This document shows positions 33,706 to 42,410 of a DNA stretch of 64,000 nucleotides, piece after piece. Location of the stretch: contig NZ_BMSF01000007.1 of assembly GCF_014649015.1 (NCBI RefSeq), positions 248,001 through 312,000 of the forward strand, written 5' to 3'. A model generated the notes under the pieces. That model had not been told where the DNA came from. It saw nothing but the letters and a program-made list of their open reading frames with translations, and ran no database searches. Each line of letters starts with the position of its first letter. The first letter of the stretch is position 1. The position numbers and the translations under genes are program-made. The stretch comes from Streptomyces narbonensis (lineage in GTDB: Bacteria; Actinomycetota; Actinomycetes; Streptomycetales; Streptomycetaceae).

Positions 33706-35540
33706 GCCTGGCCGCCCTTCGGCTGCTCGTCGTCGATGATCTCGGCGTCGACCACGTCGTCTTCCTTCGACATGTTCGGAGCCTCGCCGCCCGCGGCCTG
33801 CGCGCCCTGGGCGTCCGCGTACAGCGCCTGGCCGAGCTTCTGGGAGACGGCCGCGACCTTCTCGGTGGCGGTGCGGATCTCGGCGGTGTCCTCGCCCTTG
33901 AGCTTCTCCTTCAGCTCGACGAGCGCGGCCTCGACCTCGGCCTTGACGTCACCGGGGACCTTGTCCTCGTTGTCCTTGAGGAACTTCTCCGTCTGGTAGA
34001 CGAGCTGCTCGCCCTGGTTGCGGGACTCGGCGGCCTCGCGGCGACGGTGGTCCTCGTCCGCGTACTGCTCGGCCTCCTGGCGCATCCGGTCGACCTCGTC
34101 CTTCGGCAGCGAGGAGCCGCCGGTGACGGTCATCTTCTGCTCCTTGCCCGTGCCCAGGTCCTTCGCGGTCACGTGCATGATGCCGTTGGCGTCGATGTCG
34201 AAGGCGACCTCGATCTGCGGGACGCCACGCGGGGCCGGCGGCAGACCGGTCAGCTCGAACATGCCGAGCTTCTTGTTGTACGCCGCGATCTCGCGCTCGC
34301 CCTGGTAGACCTGGATCTGCACGGACGGCTGGTTGTCCTCGGCCGTCGTGAAGATCTCGGACCGCTTGGTCGGGATCGTGGTGTTGCGCTCGATGAGCTT
34401 GGTCATGATGCCGCCCTTGGTCTCGATGCCGAGGGACAGCGGGGTCACGTCGAGGAGCAGGACGTCCTTGACCTCACCCTTGAGGACACCGGCCTGGAGC
34501 GCGGCGCCGATGGCGACGACCTCGTCCGGGTTGACGCCCTTGTTGGCGTCCTGACCGCCGGTCAGCTCCTTGACGAGCTCGGCGACGGCCGGCATACGGG
34601 TGGAGCCACCGACGAGAACGACGTGGTCGATCTCGCGGAGCTCGATGCCCGCGTCCTTGATGACGTTGTGGAACGGCACCTTGCAGCGGTCGAGCAGGTC
34701 CGAGGTCAGCTGCTGGAACTGGGCGCGCGTGAGCTTCTCGTCCAGGTGCAGCGGGCCCTCGGCGGAGGCCGTGATGTACGGCAGGTTGATGGAGGTCTCG
34801 GTCGAGGACGAGAGCTCGATCTTCGCCTTCTCCGCGGCCTCGCGGAGACGCTGGAGAGCCATCTTGTCCTTGGCGAGGTCCACGCCGTGGCCGTTCTGGA
34901 ACTGCGTCACCAGGTAGTCGACGACGCGCTGGTCCCAGTCGTCACCACCGAGGTGGTTGTCACCGTTGGTGGCCTTCACCTCGACGACGCCGTCGCCGAT
35001 CTCCAGGAGGGACACGTCGAAGGTGCCGCCACCGAGGTCGAAGACGAGGATCGTCTGGTCGTCCTTGTCGAGGCCGTAGGCCAGGGCGGCCGCGGTCGGC
35101 TCGTTGACGATGCGCAGGACGTTGAGGCCCGCGATCTCACCGGCCTCCTTGGTGGCCTGGCGCTCGGAGTCGTTGAAGTACGCGGGGACGGTGATGACCG
35201 CGTCGACGACCTTCTCGCCCAGGTACGCCTCGGCGTCACGCTTGAGCTTCTGCAGGATGAAGGCGCTCATCTGCTGCGGGTTGAAGTTCTTGCCGTCGAT
35301 CTCGATCTTCCAGTCGGTGCCCATGTGGCGCTTGACCGACCGGATGGTCCTGTCGACGTTGGTGACGGCCTGACGCTTGGCCACCTCGCCGACGAGCACT
35401 TCGCCGTTCTTCGCGAAGGCGACGACGGACGGCGTGGTCCTGGCACCCTCGGCGTTGGTGATGACGGTGGGCTCGCCGCCTTCCAGAACGCTGACGACGG
35501 AGTTAGTCGTGCCCAGGTCGATGCCGACCGCACGTGCCAT
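33702..35540 (-). CDS. dnaK: Chaperone DnaK (Hsp70)
   Basis: ATP-dependent chaperone, 612 residues. The N-terminal nucleotide-binding domain opens MARAVGIDLGTTNSVV and holds VNEPTAAALAYGL, VFDLGGGTFDVS and LVGGSTRMPAV. The substrate-binding domain has DVTPLSLGIETKGG and an alpha-helical lid; the tail is acidic. The start ATG 35540 is fixed by the family; the ORF continues 14 codons upstream without conservation. It is the first gene of the operon with grpE, dnaJ and hspR. Two HAIR boxes lie upstream, and DnaK itself serves as HspR co-repressor in Streptomyces. Confidence 0.98.
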   Translation of the reverse strand: MARAVGIDLGTTNSVVSVLEGGEPTVITNAEGARTTPSVVAFAKNGEVLVGEVAKRQAVTNVDRTIRSVKRHMGTDWKIEIDGKNFNPQQMSAFILQKLKRDAEAYLGEKVVDAVITVPAYFNDSERQATKEAGEIAGLNVLRIVNEPTAAALAYGLDKDDQTILVFDLGGGTFDVSLLEIGDGVVEVKATNGDNHLGGDDWDQRVVDYLVTQFQNGHGVDLAKDKMALQRLREAAEKAKIELSSSTETSINLPYITASAEGPLHLDEKLTRAQFQQLTSDLLDRCKVPFHNVIKDAGIELREIDHVVLVGGSTRMPAVAELVKELTGGQDANKGVNPDEVVAIGAALQAGVLKGEVKDVLLLDVTPLSLGIETKGGIMTKLIERNTTIPTKRSEIFTTAEDNQPSVQIQVYQGEREIAAYNKKLGMFELTGLPPAPRGVPQIEVAFDIDANGIMHVTAKDLGTGKEQKMTVTGGSSLPKDEVDRMRQEAEQYADEDHRRREAAESRNQGEQLVYQTEKFLKDNEDKVPGDVKAEVEAALVELKEKLKGEDTAEIRTATEKVAAVSQKLGQALYADAQGAQAAGGEAPNMSKEDDVVDAEIIDDEQPKGGQA

Positions 35541-35562
35541 TTCAATTCCTCCAGCTGACTGA

Positions 35563-35583
35563 CTTGAGTGGATCTGACTCAAG
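35563..35583. promoter_or_regulatory. HAIR operator 1 of dnaK (perfect)
   Basis: CTTGAGT-N7-ACTCAAG, an exact match to the HspR-associated inverted repeat, 23-43 bp upstream of the dnaK start. Confidence 0.95.
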
Positions 35584-35614
35584 GATGCACGACACCCCCC
35601 GCCTCGTCAACAGA

Positions 35615-35635
35615 CCTGAGTGGAGGCGACTCAAC
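35615..35635. promoter_or_regulatory. HAIR operator 2 of dnaK
   Basis: CCTGAGT-N7-ACTCAAC, two mismatches from consensus, 52 bp from the centre of HAIR 1. That is close to five helical turns, allowing cooperative HspR binding on one face. Confidence 0.9.
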
Positions 35636-35806
35636 TCTTCGCGCGTCCGGGCGCTCAACGGGGGCCGTAAGGAGGGGTTGAGCGCGTCGATCCCGCTCCA
35701 GACCGGGGCAGCCGTGAGAGAGTCCGGACGCCCCTTGTCGGGCAAAGCAGGCATATCCCACGAATATCCCATGATTCTCATCGGCTCACTCGGAAGGGTG
35801 TGGGGA

Positions 35807-36295
35807 ATGACGGCCAAGCGCACCTTCGACGTCCTGGGCGGGCTCGCCCTGCTGGTCACGCTCTCCCCTCTTCTCGCCGCCGTCGCCCTCTCGGTCGCGC
35901 TGGGCGACTCGGCCCCGGGGCGCGGCGTGCTGCGCCGCCGGACGGTGGCCGGCCTGGAGGGCCGCGCCTTCACGATGCTGACCTTCCGCACGAAGAGCCC
36001 GCTGGCCGCGCTGCCCCTGCTCCTGCACGTCGTCGCGGGCCGGATGTCGCTGGTCGGACCGTGCCCGCTGGCCCCGAGCCACCGCGAGTGCGCGGGCGAG
36101 GGCCGGCGCCGGCTCTCCGTACGCCCCGGGCTCACCGGGCCGTGGCAGATCAGCGGGCGCTCGGAGCTGCCGTGGGAGGAGCGCGAGCTGCTCGATCTCC
36201 ACTATGTGGACCACCATTGGCTGGGGATGGACCTCGCCATCCTGGCGCGTACGCTTCCAGCAGTCCGCAGGCGTCGCGCGGCAAGGTTTGCCTGA
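35807..36295 (+). CDS. Truncated/compact bacterial sugar transferase-like protein
   Basis: A 162-residue protein of the WcaJ-type bacterial sugar transferase family, which normally moves a phosphosugar onto undecaprenyl phosphate at the membrane. It has the KRTFDVLGGLALLVTLSPLL membrane hairpin, FTMLTFRT, GRMSLVGPCPL, RPGLTGPWQISGRSEL and DLHYVDHHWLGMDLAILART. It lacks about 40 residues between FRT and the SLVGP block, including the SLDELPQ motif with the catalytic acidic pair. It may be inactive or repurposed. ATG 35807 follows ggaaggg...gggga. It is divergent from dnaK. Confidence 0.8.
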   Translation: MTAKRTFDVLGGLALLVTLSPLLAAVALSVALGDSAPGRGVLRRRTVAGLEGRAFTMLTFRTKSPLAALPLLLHVVAGRMSLVGPCPLAPSHRECAGEGRRRLSVRPGLTGPWQISGRSELPWEERELLDLHYVDHHWLGMDLAILARTLPAVRRRRAARFA

Positions 36296-36402
36296 GCGAC
36301 ACATATCACCGCGAGCGCCGCTACAGCGCGGCGCCGTGACCGGGTAATCTCAGCGGGAACTCAATAAGTTACCGCTTAGTAGGCCCGCCCGAGGAGCCCG
36401 TC

Positions 36403-38664
36403 ATGCAACTCGCCGCGATCATCGTGTCGATCGCCATCACGGTGGTGGCCGTCGCGCTGTTCGGCCGCGCCACCGTGCAGATCTACCGCTTCGTGCGGCT
36501 CGGTCAGCCGGTGCCCGCCGGCACACGCACCGGTGACCCCAAGCAGCGCACCATCACGTTGGTCAAGGAGTTCCTCGGCCACACCAGGATGAACCGCTGG
36601 GGCATCGTCGGCTTCGCACACTGGTTCGTCGCGGTGGGCTTCTTCTCGCTGCTCCTGACGATCGTCAACGCCTTCGGCCAGCTCTTCCAGGCCGACTGGC
36701 TGATCCCGATCATCGGCGACTGGCTGCCGTACGAGATCTTCACCGAGTTCCTCGGCCTGATGACGGTCCTCGGCATCGTGACCCTCATCGTGATCCGCCA
36801 GCTCAGCAAGCCGACCAAGGCGGGCCGCAAGTCCCGCTTCGCCGGATCCAAGACGGGCCAGGCGTACTTCGTCGAGGCCGTCATCCTGATCGTCGGCGTC
36901 TGCATCATGACGCTCCGCGCCCTTGAGGGCGTCCAGCACCACGTGACGAGCTGGGAGCCGGGCTTCTTCGCCTCGTACCCGCTGATCGCGCTGCTCGACG
37001 GCCTGGACCTGAGCACGATCCAGTACCTCACCTACTTCTTCGCGTGCCTCAAGATCGTCACGTCCTTCACCTGGATGATCACGGTCTCGCTCAACACCAA
37101 CATGGGCGTCGCCTGGCACCGCTTCCTCGGCTTCCCGAACATCTGGTTCAAGCGCAACGCCGACGGCTCCACCGCCCTCGGCGCGCTCCAGCCGATGACG
37201 ACCGGCGGCAAGGAGATCGACTGGGAGGACCCGGCCGAGGACGCCGTCTTCGGTGTCTCCCAGGTCGAGCAGTTCTCCTGGAAGGGCATCCTCGACTTCT
37301 CCACCTGCACCGAGTGCGGCCGCTGCCAGTCGCAGTGCCCCGCCTGGAACACCGGCAAGCCGCTCTCGCCGAAGCTCCTCATCATGTCGCTGCGCGACCA
37401 CGCGCACGCCAAGGCGCCGTACCTGCTCGCGGGCGGCGGCAAGGACATGGAGGGCAACGAGAAGGCCACCGAGGAGCAGCTCAAGGACGTCCCCGCCTCC
37501 GCGATCGCCGAGGCCGAGCGCCCCCTCATCGGCACCGCCGAGGAGAACGGCGTCATCGACCCCGACGTCCTGTGGTCCTGCACCACCTGCGGCGCCTGCG
37601 TCGAGCAGTGCCCGGTCGACATCGAGCACATCGACCACATCGTCGACATGCGCCGCTACCAGGTGATGATCGAGTCCGCGTTCCCGTCCGAGGCGGGCAC
37701 GATGCTCAAGAACCTGGAGAAGAAGGGCAACCCCTGGGGCCTGGCGAAGAAGCAGCGCGTCGAGTGGACCAAGGAGGTCGACTTCGAGGTCCCGATCGTC
37801 GGCAAGGACGTCGAGGACCTCTCCGAGTTCGACTACCTCTACTGGGTCGGCTGCGCCGGCGCCCTGGAGGACCGGGCCAAGAAGACCACCAAGGCCTTCG
37901 CCGAGCTGCTCAACATCGCGGGCGTCAAGTTCGCGATCATGGGCGGGGACGAGAAGTGCACCGGTGACTCCCCCCGCCGCCTCGGCAACGAGCCGCTGTT
38001 CCAGCAGCTCGCCCAGGAGAACGTCGCCATGCTGAACATGGCGTTCGGCGAGGATGACGAGGACGAGTCGACGAAGAAGCCGAAGTCGGCGAAGAAGATC
38101 GTCTCGACCTGCCCGCACTGCTTCAACACCATCGCCAACGAGTACCCGCAGCTCGGCGGCGAGTACGAGGTCATCCACCACACCCAGCTGCTCCAGCACC
38201 TCATCGACGAGGGCAAGCTGATCCCGGTGACCCCGGTCGAGGGCCTCATCACCTACCACGACCCGTGCTACCTGGGCCGTCACAACAAGGTCTACACGCC
38301 GCCGCGCGAGATCATGTCCGCCGTCCCCGGCCTGCGCCAGCAGGAGATGCACCGCCACAAGGAGCGCGGCTTCTGCTGCGGCGCCGGTGGTGCCCGGATG
38401 TGGATGGAGGAGCGGATCGGCAAGCGCATCAACAACGAGCGCGTCGAGGAGGCCCTGTCCCTCAACCCGGACATCGTCTCCACCGCCTGCCCGTTCTGCC
38501 TCGTCATGCTGACCGACTCGGTCAACGGCAAGAAGAACGAGGGCAAGGCCAAGGAGTCCGTCACGGTCGTCGACGTGGCCCAGCTGCTCCTCGAGTCGGT
38601 GAAGGCCCCGGTGGACCCGGAGCCGGAGCCGGCGGAGGAGCCGGAGCCGGAGCCGGCGAAGTAG
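36403..38664 (+). CDS. etfD: Membrane Fe-S oxidoreductase with CCG domains (EtfD-like)
   Basis: A 753-residue membrane protein. About five helices (residues 1-235) resemble the NarI/HdrE-type cytochrome b region. A bacterial ferredoxin-like pair of 4Fe-4S clusters follows (CTECGRCQSQCP at about 302 and CTTCGACVEQCP at about 392). The two CCG domains carry WVGCAG, CPHCFNT, YHDPCYLGRHN, FCCGAGGARMW and ACPFCLVML. This matches the mycobacterial EtfD (Rv0338c type), which passes electrons from the electron-transfer flavoprotein of fatty-acid beta-oxidation to the quinone pool. The C-terminus has a Pro-Glu repeat. It is monocistronic with a strong terminator. Confidence 0.9.
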   Translation: MQLAAIIVSIAITVVAVALFGRATVQIYRFVRLGQPVPAGTRTGDPKQRTITLVKEFLGHTRMNRWGIVGFAHWFVAVGFFSLLLTIVNAFGQLFQADWLIPIIGDWLPYEIFTEFLGLMTVLGIVTLIVIRQLSKPTKAGRKSRFAGSKTGQAYFVEAVILIVGVCIMTLRALEGVQHHVTSWEPGFFASYPLIALLDGLDLSTIQYLTYFFACLKIVTSFTWMITVSLNTNMGVAWHRFLGFPNIWFKRNADGSTALGALQPMTTGGKEIDWEDPAEDAVFGVSQVEQFSWKGILDFSTCTECGRCQSQCPAWNTGKPLSPKLLIMSLRDHAHAKAPYLLAGGGKDMEGNEKATEEQLKDVPASAIAEAERPLIGTAEENGVIDPDVLWSCTTCGACVEQCPVDIEHIDHIVDMRRYQVMIESAFPSEAGTMLKNLEKKGNPWGLAKKQRVEWTKEVDFEVPIVGKDVEDLSEFDYLYWVGCAGALEDRAKKTTKAFAELLNIAGVKFAIMGGDEKCTGDSPRRLGNEPLFQQLAQENVAMLNMAFGEDDEDESTKKPKSAKKIVSTCPHCFNTIANEYPQLGGEYEVIHHTQLLQHLIDEGKLIPVTPVEGLITYHDPCYLGRHNKVYTPPREIMSAVPGLRQQEMHRHKERGFCCGAGGARMWMEERIGKRINNERVEEALSLNPDIVSTACPFCLVMLTDSVNGKKNEGKAKESVTVVDVAQLLLESVKAPVDPEPEPAEEPEPEPAK

Positions 38665-38676
38665 TCGGTACGTGAG

Positions 38677-38712
38677 AGAGGGCCGCCCCGCGTGATCGCG
38701 GGGCGGCCCTCT
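38677..38712. terminator. Bidirectional terminator after etfD
   Basis: A perfect 16-bp inverted repeat (38677-38692 and 38697-38712) with a 4-nt loop lies between convergent genes. Confidence 0.92.
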
Positions 38713-38727
38713 TCGTCGTGCGGCGCC

Positions 38728-39411
38728 TCAGCCGGCCTTCTGGGCGGTGTACTTCTCGATCAGCTTGCCCTGGAAGTCGTAGACCCAGCTGTTCGCACCC
38801 TGCTTCGGGGTGTCGATCGCGGCGAGCTCGTAGCGGTGCTTGCCCGCGTCGACGAGCTTGTAGGTCCAGCCGTGGTGGCCGGAGGCGGAGTGCTTCAGGT
38901 CGAGGGTGCCGACGGCGTGCCCGTTCGACCGGGTGATCTCGACGCGGGGCCAGGTCTTGCCGGGGAAGAACCGGGCGATGTTCCCGTCGGGCAGCGTGAC
39001 CTTGGCGGAGGCCTGGTGCGGGGCGGGTTCGGGCGTCGGCTTGCGGTCCGGCTTCGGGGTGGGGGTGCTGTCCAGCCAGGAGGAGACGGTGCCGTCCGGG
39101 CGGAGGACGACGTGGAGGCCGTTGTTCTCCCCGTACGCCGGCTTCCCGTCGGTGCTGGTGAGGGTGTCGACCAGGGAGCCGTTCGCGTAGATCTCGGCGG
39201 AGAAGCGGCCCGGGCCGTCCTGGTAGACCTTCGCGAGCGAACCGTCGGCGAGATCGACGTTGCGCCACAGGACCGACTGGTCGCTCCCGGCGGGAGCCGG
39301 GTCCTGTGCGGGCCCGTCGGCGGCGAAGGCAGCGGCGGCCGGCAGGAGGAGGGCGGCGACGGCCCCGGTGGCGACGGCGGCGGTACGGGCGGAACGACGG
39401 GTGACACGCAT
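38728..39411 (-). CDS. Secreted hypothetical protein
   Basis: A 227-residue exported protein. It has a clear signal peptide: MRVTRRSARTAAVATGAVAA, then a hydrophobic core ending AAAAFA-AD, a likely signal peptidase I site near residue 30. The mature part has two similar beta-rich halves (VDLADGSLAKVYQDGPGRF and VTLPDGNIARFFPGKTWPRV) joined by a Pro/Thr/Lys linker. The halves probably arose by internal duplication. No family is known to me. It is transcribed alone with 222 bp upstream containing no other gene. Confidence 0.82.
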   Translation of the reverse strand: MRVTRRSARTAAVATGAVAALLLPAAAAFAADGPAQDPAPAGSDQSVLWRNVDLADGSLAKVYQDGPGRFSAEIYANGSLVDTLTSTDGKPAYGENNGLHVVLRPDGTVSSWLDSTPTPKPDRKPTPEPAPHQASAKVTLPDGNIARFFPGKTWPRVEITRSNGHAVGTLDLKHSASGHHGWTYKLVDAGKHRYELAAIDTPKQGANSWVYDFQGKLIEKYTAQKAG

Positions 39412-39633
39412 CGGAAGAGCTCCTTGGTCGGGTCGCTGACTCCTCCGAAGCTACGAGCACCACACTGAGGCGATACGTCGGATTTGTAACAGCACTCCCG
39501 CGCTTCCCCCGCGACCGCGTCACGGCCCACCGCCCCCTGAGCGCTCCTTCGGACCCCCTAGGGGATGTCACAGCTCAGTGGCAAGGGGCGGCCGGAGGAG
39601 CGCCTCCACAGCCCGAGCGGGTACGTTCAAGGC

Positions 39634-40560
39634 GTGGCTGGATTCAGGAACGGACGCGGCCGGGACAACCGCCCCCCGCAGCAACAGCAGCAGCAACCGC
39701 AGCAGGCGCCCTACGGGTACAACGCGGCTCCGCCGTCGTACCCGCAGCAGCAGTGGCCCCCGCAGGGCGGAGGCCCCCAGTACGGCGGCCGGCAGGGCGG
39801 TCCTCAGGGCGGCCAGTACGGCGGTCAGCGCGGCGGCCCCCAGGGGCAGCAGCAGCCCTACGGCGAGCCGGAGTACTTCGGCGAGCCCTACGGACAGCAG
39901 CAGCCGTCGCAGGCGCACCCCGGCACGGCGAACAACCCGGGCCACACGCAGATGTTCAGCGTCGACGACCCGTACCGCGACGGTGGCGGCGGCTACCAGC
40001 CCGCCCCCGTCCCCACCGGCCCCCGCCTCCCCTGGAAGGCCCTCCTGAGCGGCATCGTGCTGCGCCCGGCGGACACCTTCCTCCGGATGCGGGACCACGC
40101 CGTCTGGGGCCCGGCGCTGGTCGTCACCTTCCTCTACGGCCTGCTCGCGATCTTCGGCTTCGACAAGGCGCGCGACGAGGCGATCAACGCGACGCTGTCG
40201 ACAGCGATCCCGTACGTCCTGATGACGGCCCTCGGCTTCGTCGTCGGCGGACTGATCCTCGGCGCGGTCACCCACACGCTCGCCCGCCAGCTCGGCGGCG
40301 ACGGCTCCTGGCAGCCGACCGTGGGCCTGTCGATGCTGATCATGTCGATCACGGACGCGCCCCGGCTCGTCTTCGCGCTCTTCCTGGGCGGCGAGAACGG
40401 CTTCGTCCAGGTCCTCGGCTGGCTGACCTGGCTCGCGCTCGGCGCGCTGCTCACGATGATGGTGAGCCGCTCGCACGACCTGCCGTGGCCGAAGGCCCTG
40501 GGCGCGTCGGCGATCCAGCTGGTGGCGCTGCTGAGCCTGACCAAGCTGGGCATGCTGTAG
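39634..40560 (+). CDS. Yip1-domain membrane protein with Gln-rich N-terminus
   Basis: A 308-residue protein. The first about 110 residues are Gln/Pro/Gly-rich and disordered (QQQQQQPQQAP, GGPQYGGRQGGPQGG). Then comes a Yip1-like domain with five hydrophobic segments, starting LPWKALLSGIVLRPADTFLRMRD and ending ASAIQLVALLSLTKLGML. Yip1 proteins in bacteria have no defined role; the Q-rich cytoplasmic tail could mediate membrane assembly. GTG 39634 is chosen as start (VAGFRNGRGRD); an ATG at 39565 adds a non-hydrophobic stretch. It ends before a terminator shared with the convergent phosphoribosyltransferase gene. Confidence 0.82.
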   Translation: MAGFRNGRGRDNRPPQQQQQQPQQAPYGYNAAPPSYPQQQWPPQGGGPQYGGRQGGPQGGQYGGQRGGPQGQQQPYGEPEYFGEPYGQQQPSQAHPGTANNPGHTQMFSVDDPYRDGGGGYQPAPVPTGPRLPWKALLSGIVLRPADTFLRMRDHAVWGPALVVTFLYGLLAIFGFDKARDEAINATLSTAIPYVLMTALGFVVGGLILGAVTHTLARQLGGDGSWQPTVGLSMLIMSITDAPRLVFALFLGGENGFVQVLGWLTWLALGALLTMMVSRSHDLPWPKALGASAIQLVALLSLTKLGML

Positions 40561-40643
40561 ACGGCGTACACGGACTCCGGGAAGCCCTCCATCGCACGGC
40601 GGTGGGGGGCTTCCCGCTGTCCGCGACGCGCGTGAGCAAAGAA

Positions 40644-40679
40644 AAGGACCCCCGTCGACCGAAGTCGACGAGGGTCCTT
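40644..40679. terminator. Bidirectional terminator
   Basis: A 16-bp inverted repeat with one mismatch (40644-40659 and 40664-40679) and a CGAA loop lies between the Yip1 gene and the phosphoribosyltransferase gene. Confidence 0.88.
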
Positions 40680-40704
40680 CCATCTCATCCACGGGTCACG
40701 CCAC

Positions 40705-41202
40705 TCAGGCGTCGAGGACCTGGCCCTCGCGCTTCACCACGGGCGGCTCGACCGACCAGGGGAAGTTGATCCACTCGTCGGTCTTCTTCCACACGTACTC
40801 GCACTTCACGAGCGAGTGCGACTTCTCGTAGATGACGGCCGAGCGGACCTCGGCGACGTGGTCGACGCAGAAGTCGTGGACGAGCTTGAGCGTCTTGCCG
40901 GTGTCGGCGACGTCGTCCGTGATCAGGACCTTCTTGTCGCTGAAGTCGATCGCGTCGGGCACGGGCGCCAGCATGACCGGCATCTCCAGGGTCGTCCCGA
41001 CCCCGGTGTAGAACTCCACGTTCACGAGGTGGATGTTCTTGCAGTCCAGGGCGTAGGCCAGACCGCCGGCGACGAAGACTCCGCCACGGGCGATGGAGAG
41101 GACGATGTCCGGCTCGTAGCCGTCGTCGGCGATGGTCTGCGCCAGCTCGCGGACGGCCTTGCCGAAGCCCTCGTACGTCAGGTTCTCGCGTACTTCACTC
41201 AT
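40705..41202 (-). CDS. Purine-type phosphoribosyltransferase
   Basis: A 165-residue type I phosphoribosyltransferase. The PRPP-binding signature is VLITDDVADTGKTL, and the early loop is LSIARGGVFVAGGLAYAL. Closest by length and shape are xanthine/guanine phosphoribosyltransferases (Gpt/Xpt-like) that salvage bases to nucleotides. The exact base is not readable. It starts 13 bp after dcd on the same strand, so the two nucleotide-metabolism genes form an operon. Confidence 0.88.
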   Translation of the reverse strand: MSEVRENLTYEGFGKAVRELAQTIADDGYEPDIVLSIARGGVFVAGGLAYALDCKNIHLVNVEFYTGVGTTLEMPVMLAPVPDAIDFSDKKVLITDDVADTGKTLKLVHDFCVDHVAEVRSAVIYEKSHSLVKCEYVWKKTDEWINFPWSVEPPVVKREGQVLDA

Positions 41203-41215
41203 GCCGGCTACCGCC

Positions 41216-41791
41216 TCACACCTGGGTCCGATGGAAGTTCATGAACGAGCGGGAGGCCGTCGGCCCCCGCTGGCCCTGGTACCGCGAGCCGTACCGCTCG
41301 CTCCCGTACGGGAATTCGGCGGGCGTGCTCAGCCGGAACATGCACAGCTGGCCGATCTTCATGCCCGGCCACAGCTTGATCGGCAGGGTGGCGAGGTTCG
41401 ACAGCTCCAGGGTCACGTGCCCCGAGAAACCGGGGTCGATGAACCCGGCGGTCGAGTGCGTGACGAGCCCCAGCCGCCCCAGAGAGCTCTTCCCCTCCAG
41501 GCGCGACGCGATGTCGTCCGGCAGGGTGATGACCTCGTAGGTCGAGGCGAGCACGAACTCGCCCGGGTGCAGGATGAACGCCTCGTCGCCCTCCGGCTCG
41601 ACCTCGCGCGTCAGGTCGAGCTGCTCGATGGCGGGGTCGATGTGGGGGTAGCGGTGGTTCTCGAACACCCGGAAGAAGCGGTCAAGCCTCACGTCGATGC
41701 TCGAGGGCTGCACCATGGATTCGTCGTACGGGTCGATGCGTACCCGTCCGGCATCGATCTCGGCCCGGATGTCCTTGTCTGAGAGAAGCAC
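41216..41791 (-). CDS. dcd: dCTP deaminase
   Basis: Trimeric enzyme that deaminates dCTP to dUTP, supplying dTMP synthesis. The 191-residue length is exact for the family. It begins LLSDKDIRAEIDAGRVRIDP and has VQPSSIDVRLD, FILHPGEFVLAST, the catalytic region LEGKSSLGRLGLVTHSTAGFID (split here as EGKSSLGRLGL and HSTAGFIDPGF) and GMKIGQLCMFRL. The start is GTG 41791; the longer ORF upstream is unconserved. Actinobacterial homologues can be bifunctional deaminase-dUTPases; I cannot tell from this sequence. Confidence 0.97.
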   Translation of the reverse strand: MLLSDKDIRAEIDAGRVRIDPYDESMVQPSSIDVRLDRFFRVFENHRYPHIDPAIEQLDLTREVEPEGDEAFILHPGEFVLASTYEVITLPDDIASRLEGKSSLGRLGLVTHSTAGFIDPGFSGHVTLELSNLATLPIKLWPGMKIGQLCMFRLSTPAEFPYGSERYGSRYQGQRGPTASRSFMNFHRTQV

Positions 41792-41873
41792 GCCCCCACG
41801 ATACGCAGAGGGCGCGGACCTGCCCCAATCGGCAGGGCCCCGCGCCCACGGGCACCGCCGGGTGCCGCCCGGC

Positions 41874-42047
41874 TCAGCGCTGTCCGAGCACCACGGGCAC
41901 CGCGTGCCGCAACCGCGCACACCGCGGACACCGGATGAGCCGCCCGGGCCCGATCCGCCCGGCCCCGAGCTGCTGAAGCGGGAACGAGGCGGTACTGAAG
42001 ACGTGCCCCTCGGCACAGCGGACGACGGTGCGTTCCATGGAACCCAT
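41874..42047 (-). CDS. Small zinc-ribbon-like protein
   Basis: A 57-residue protein with four Cys/His-rich ligand candidates: RCAEGHVF near the N-terminus and RCPRCARLR near the C-terminus, the spacing of a rubredoxin-like zinc ribbon. It begins MGSMERTVV from ATG 42047, with gaaggg five bases upstream. Similar short proteins are common in Streptomyces and have no assigned function. It lies between dcd and the tRNA-Gly gene. Confidence 0.75.
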   Translation of the reverse strand: MGSMERTVVRCAEGHVFSTASFPLQQLGAGRIGPGRLIRCPRCARLRHAVPVVLGQR

Positions 42048-42220
42048 CAAGTCCCTTCCCCTACACATGCGGTGGACGAGACAGCCACATTAGGGGATCA
42101 ACAGGACACCCTCCAGACGCCGCTCCGCACCCACCCGCACACACGCAGACAGGAGCTTCGCCTCAAGTGGCGCATGGGGTACAGTGTGCAACGATGCGGC
42201 ACGGATCACCCGGCCGCTGT

Positions 42221-42291
42221 GCGGATGTAGTTTAATGGTAGAACATGAGCTTCCCAAGCTTATAGCGCGGGTTCGATTCCCGTCATCCGCT
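42221..42291 (+). tRNA. tRNA-Gly (anticodon CCC)
   Basis: A complete 71-nt cloverleaf. The acceptor stem is GCGGATG with CATCCGC, and the D arm contains GTTTAATGGTAGAAC. The anticodon arm is TGAGC-TTCCCAA-GCTTA with CCC at the anticodon, and the T arm is CGGGTTCGATTCCCG. No CCA is encoded. The 3' half is repeated at 46712, marking it as an integration target. Confidence 0.95.
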
Positions 42292-42308
42292 CTTCGAACG
42301 AAGCCCCA
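42251..42308. repeat. Left att-like repeat (tRNA-Gly 3' half)
   Basis: 58 bases from the anticodon loop to 17 bases past the tRNA are identical to 46712-46769. This is the classic footprint of tyrosine-integrase insertion at a tRNA 3' end. Confidence 0.85.
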
Positions 42309-42329
42309 GGTCAGCGACCTGGGGCTTCG
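42299..42329 (+). terminator. tRNA-Gly terminator
   Basis: A 14-bp stem (42299-42312 and 42316-42329) with a 3-nt loop directly after the tRNA. A shortened version, lacking 8 bp of the stem, follows the right repeat at 46760-46782. Confidence 0.85.
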
Positions 42330-42410
42330 TCGTTTTCCAGCCTCATCCATCTCCCCGCCCCGATCAGCAGGACCCGCCCGTTAGGCTGAACGGCCGAACA
42401 CGGGGAACAC

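Noticed and set aside
35541..35582. N-terminal extension of DnaK
   Set aside because: The extra 14 codons overlap the HAIR operator and have no counterpart in the family; MARAVGIDLGTTNS is the conserved start.
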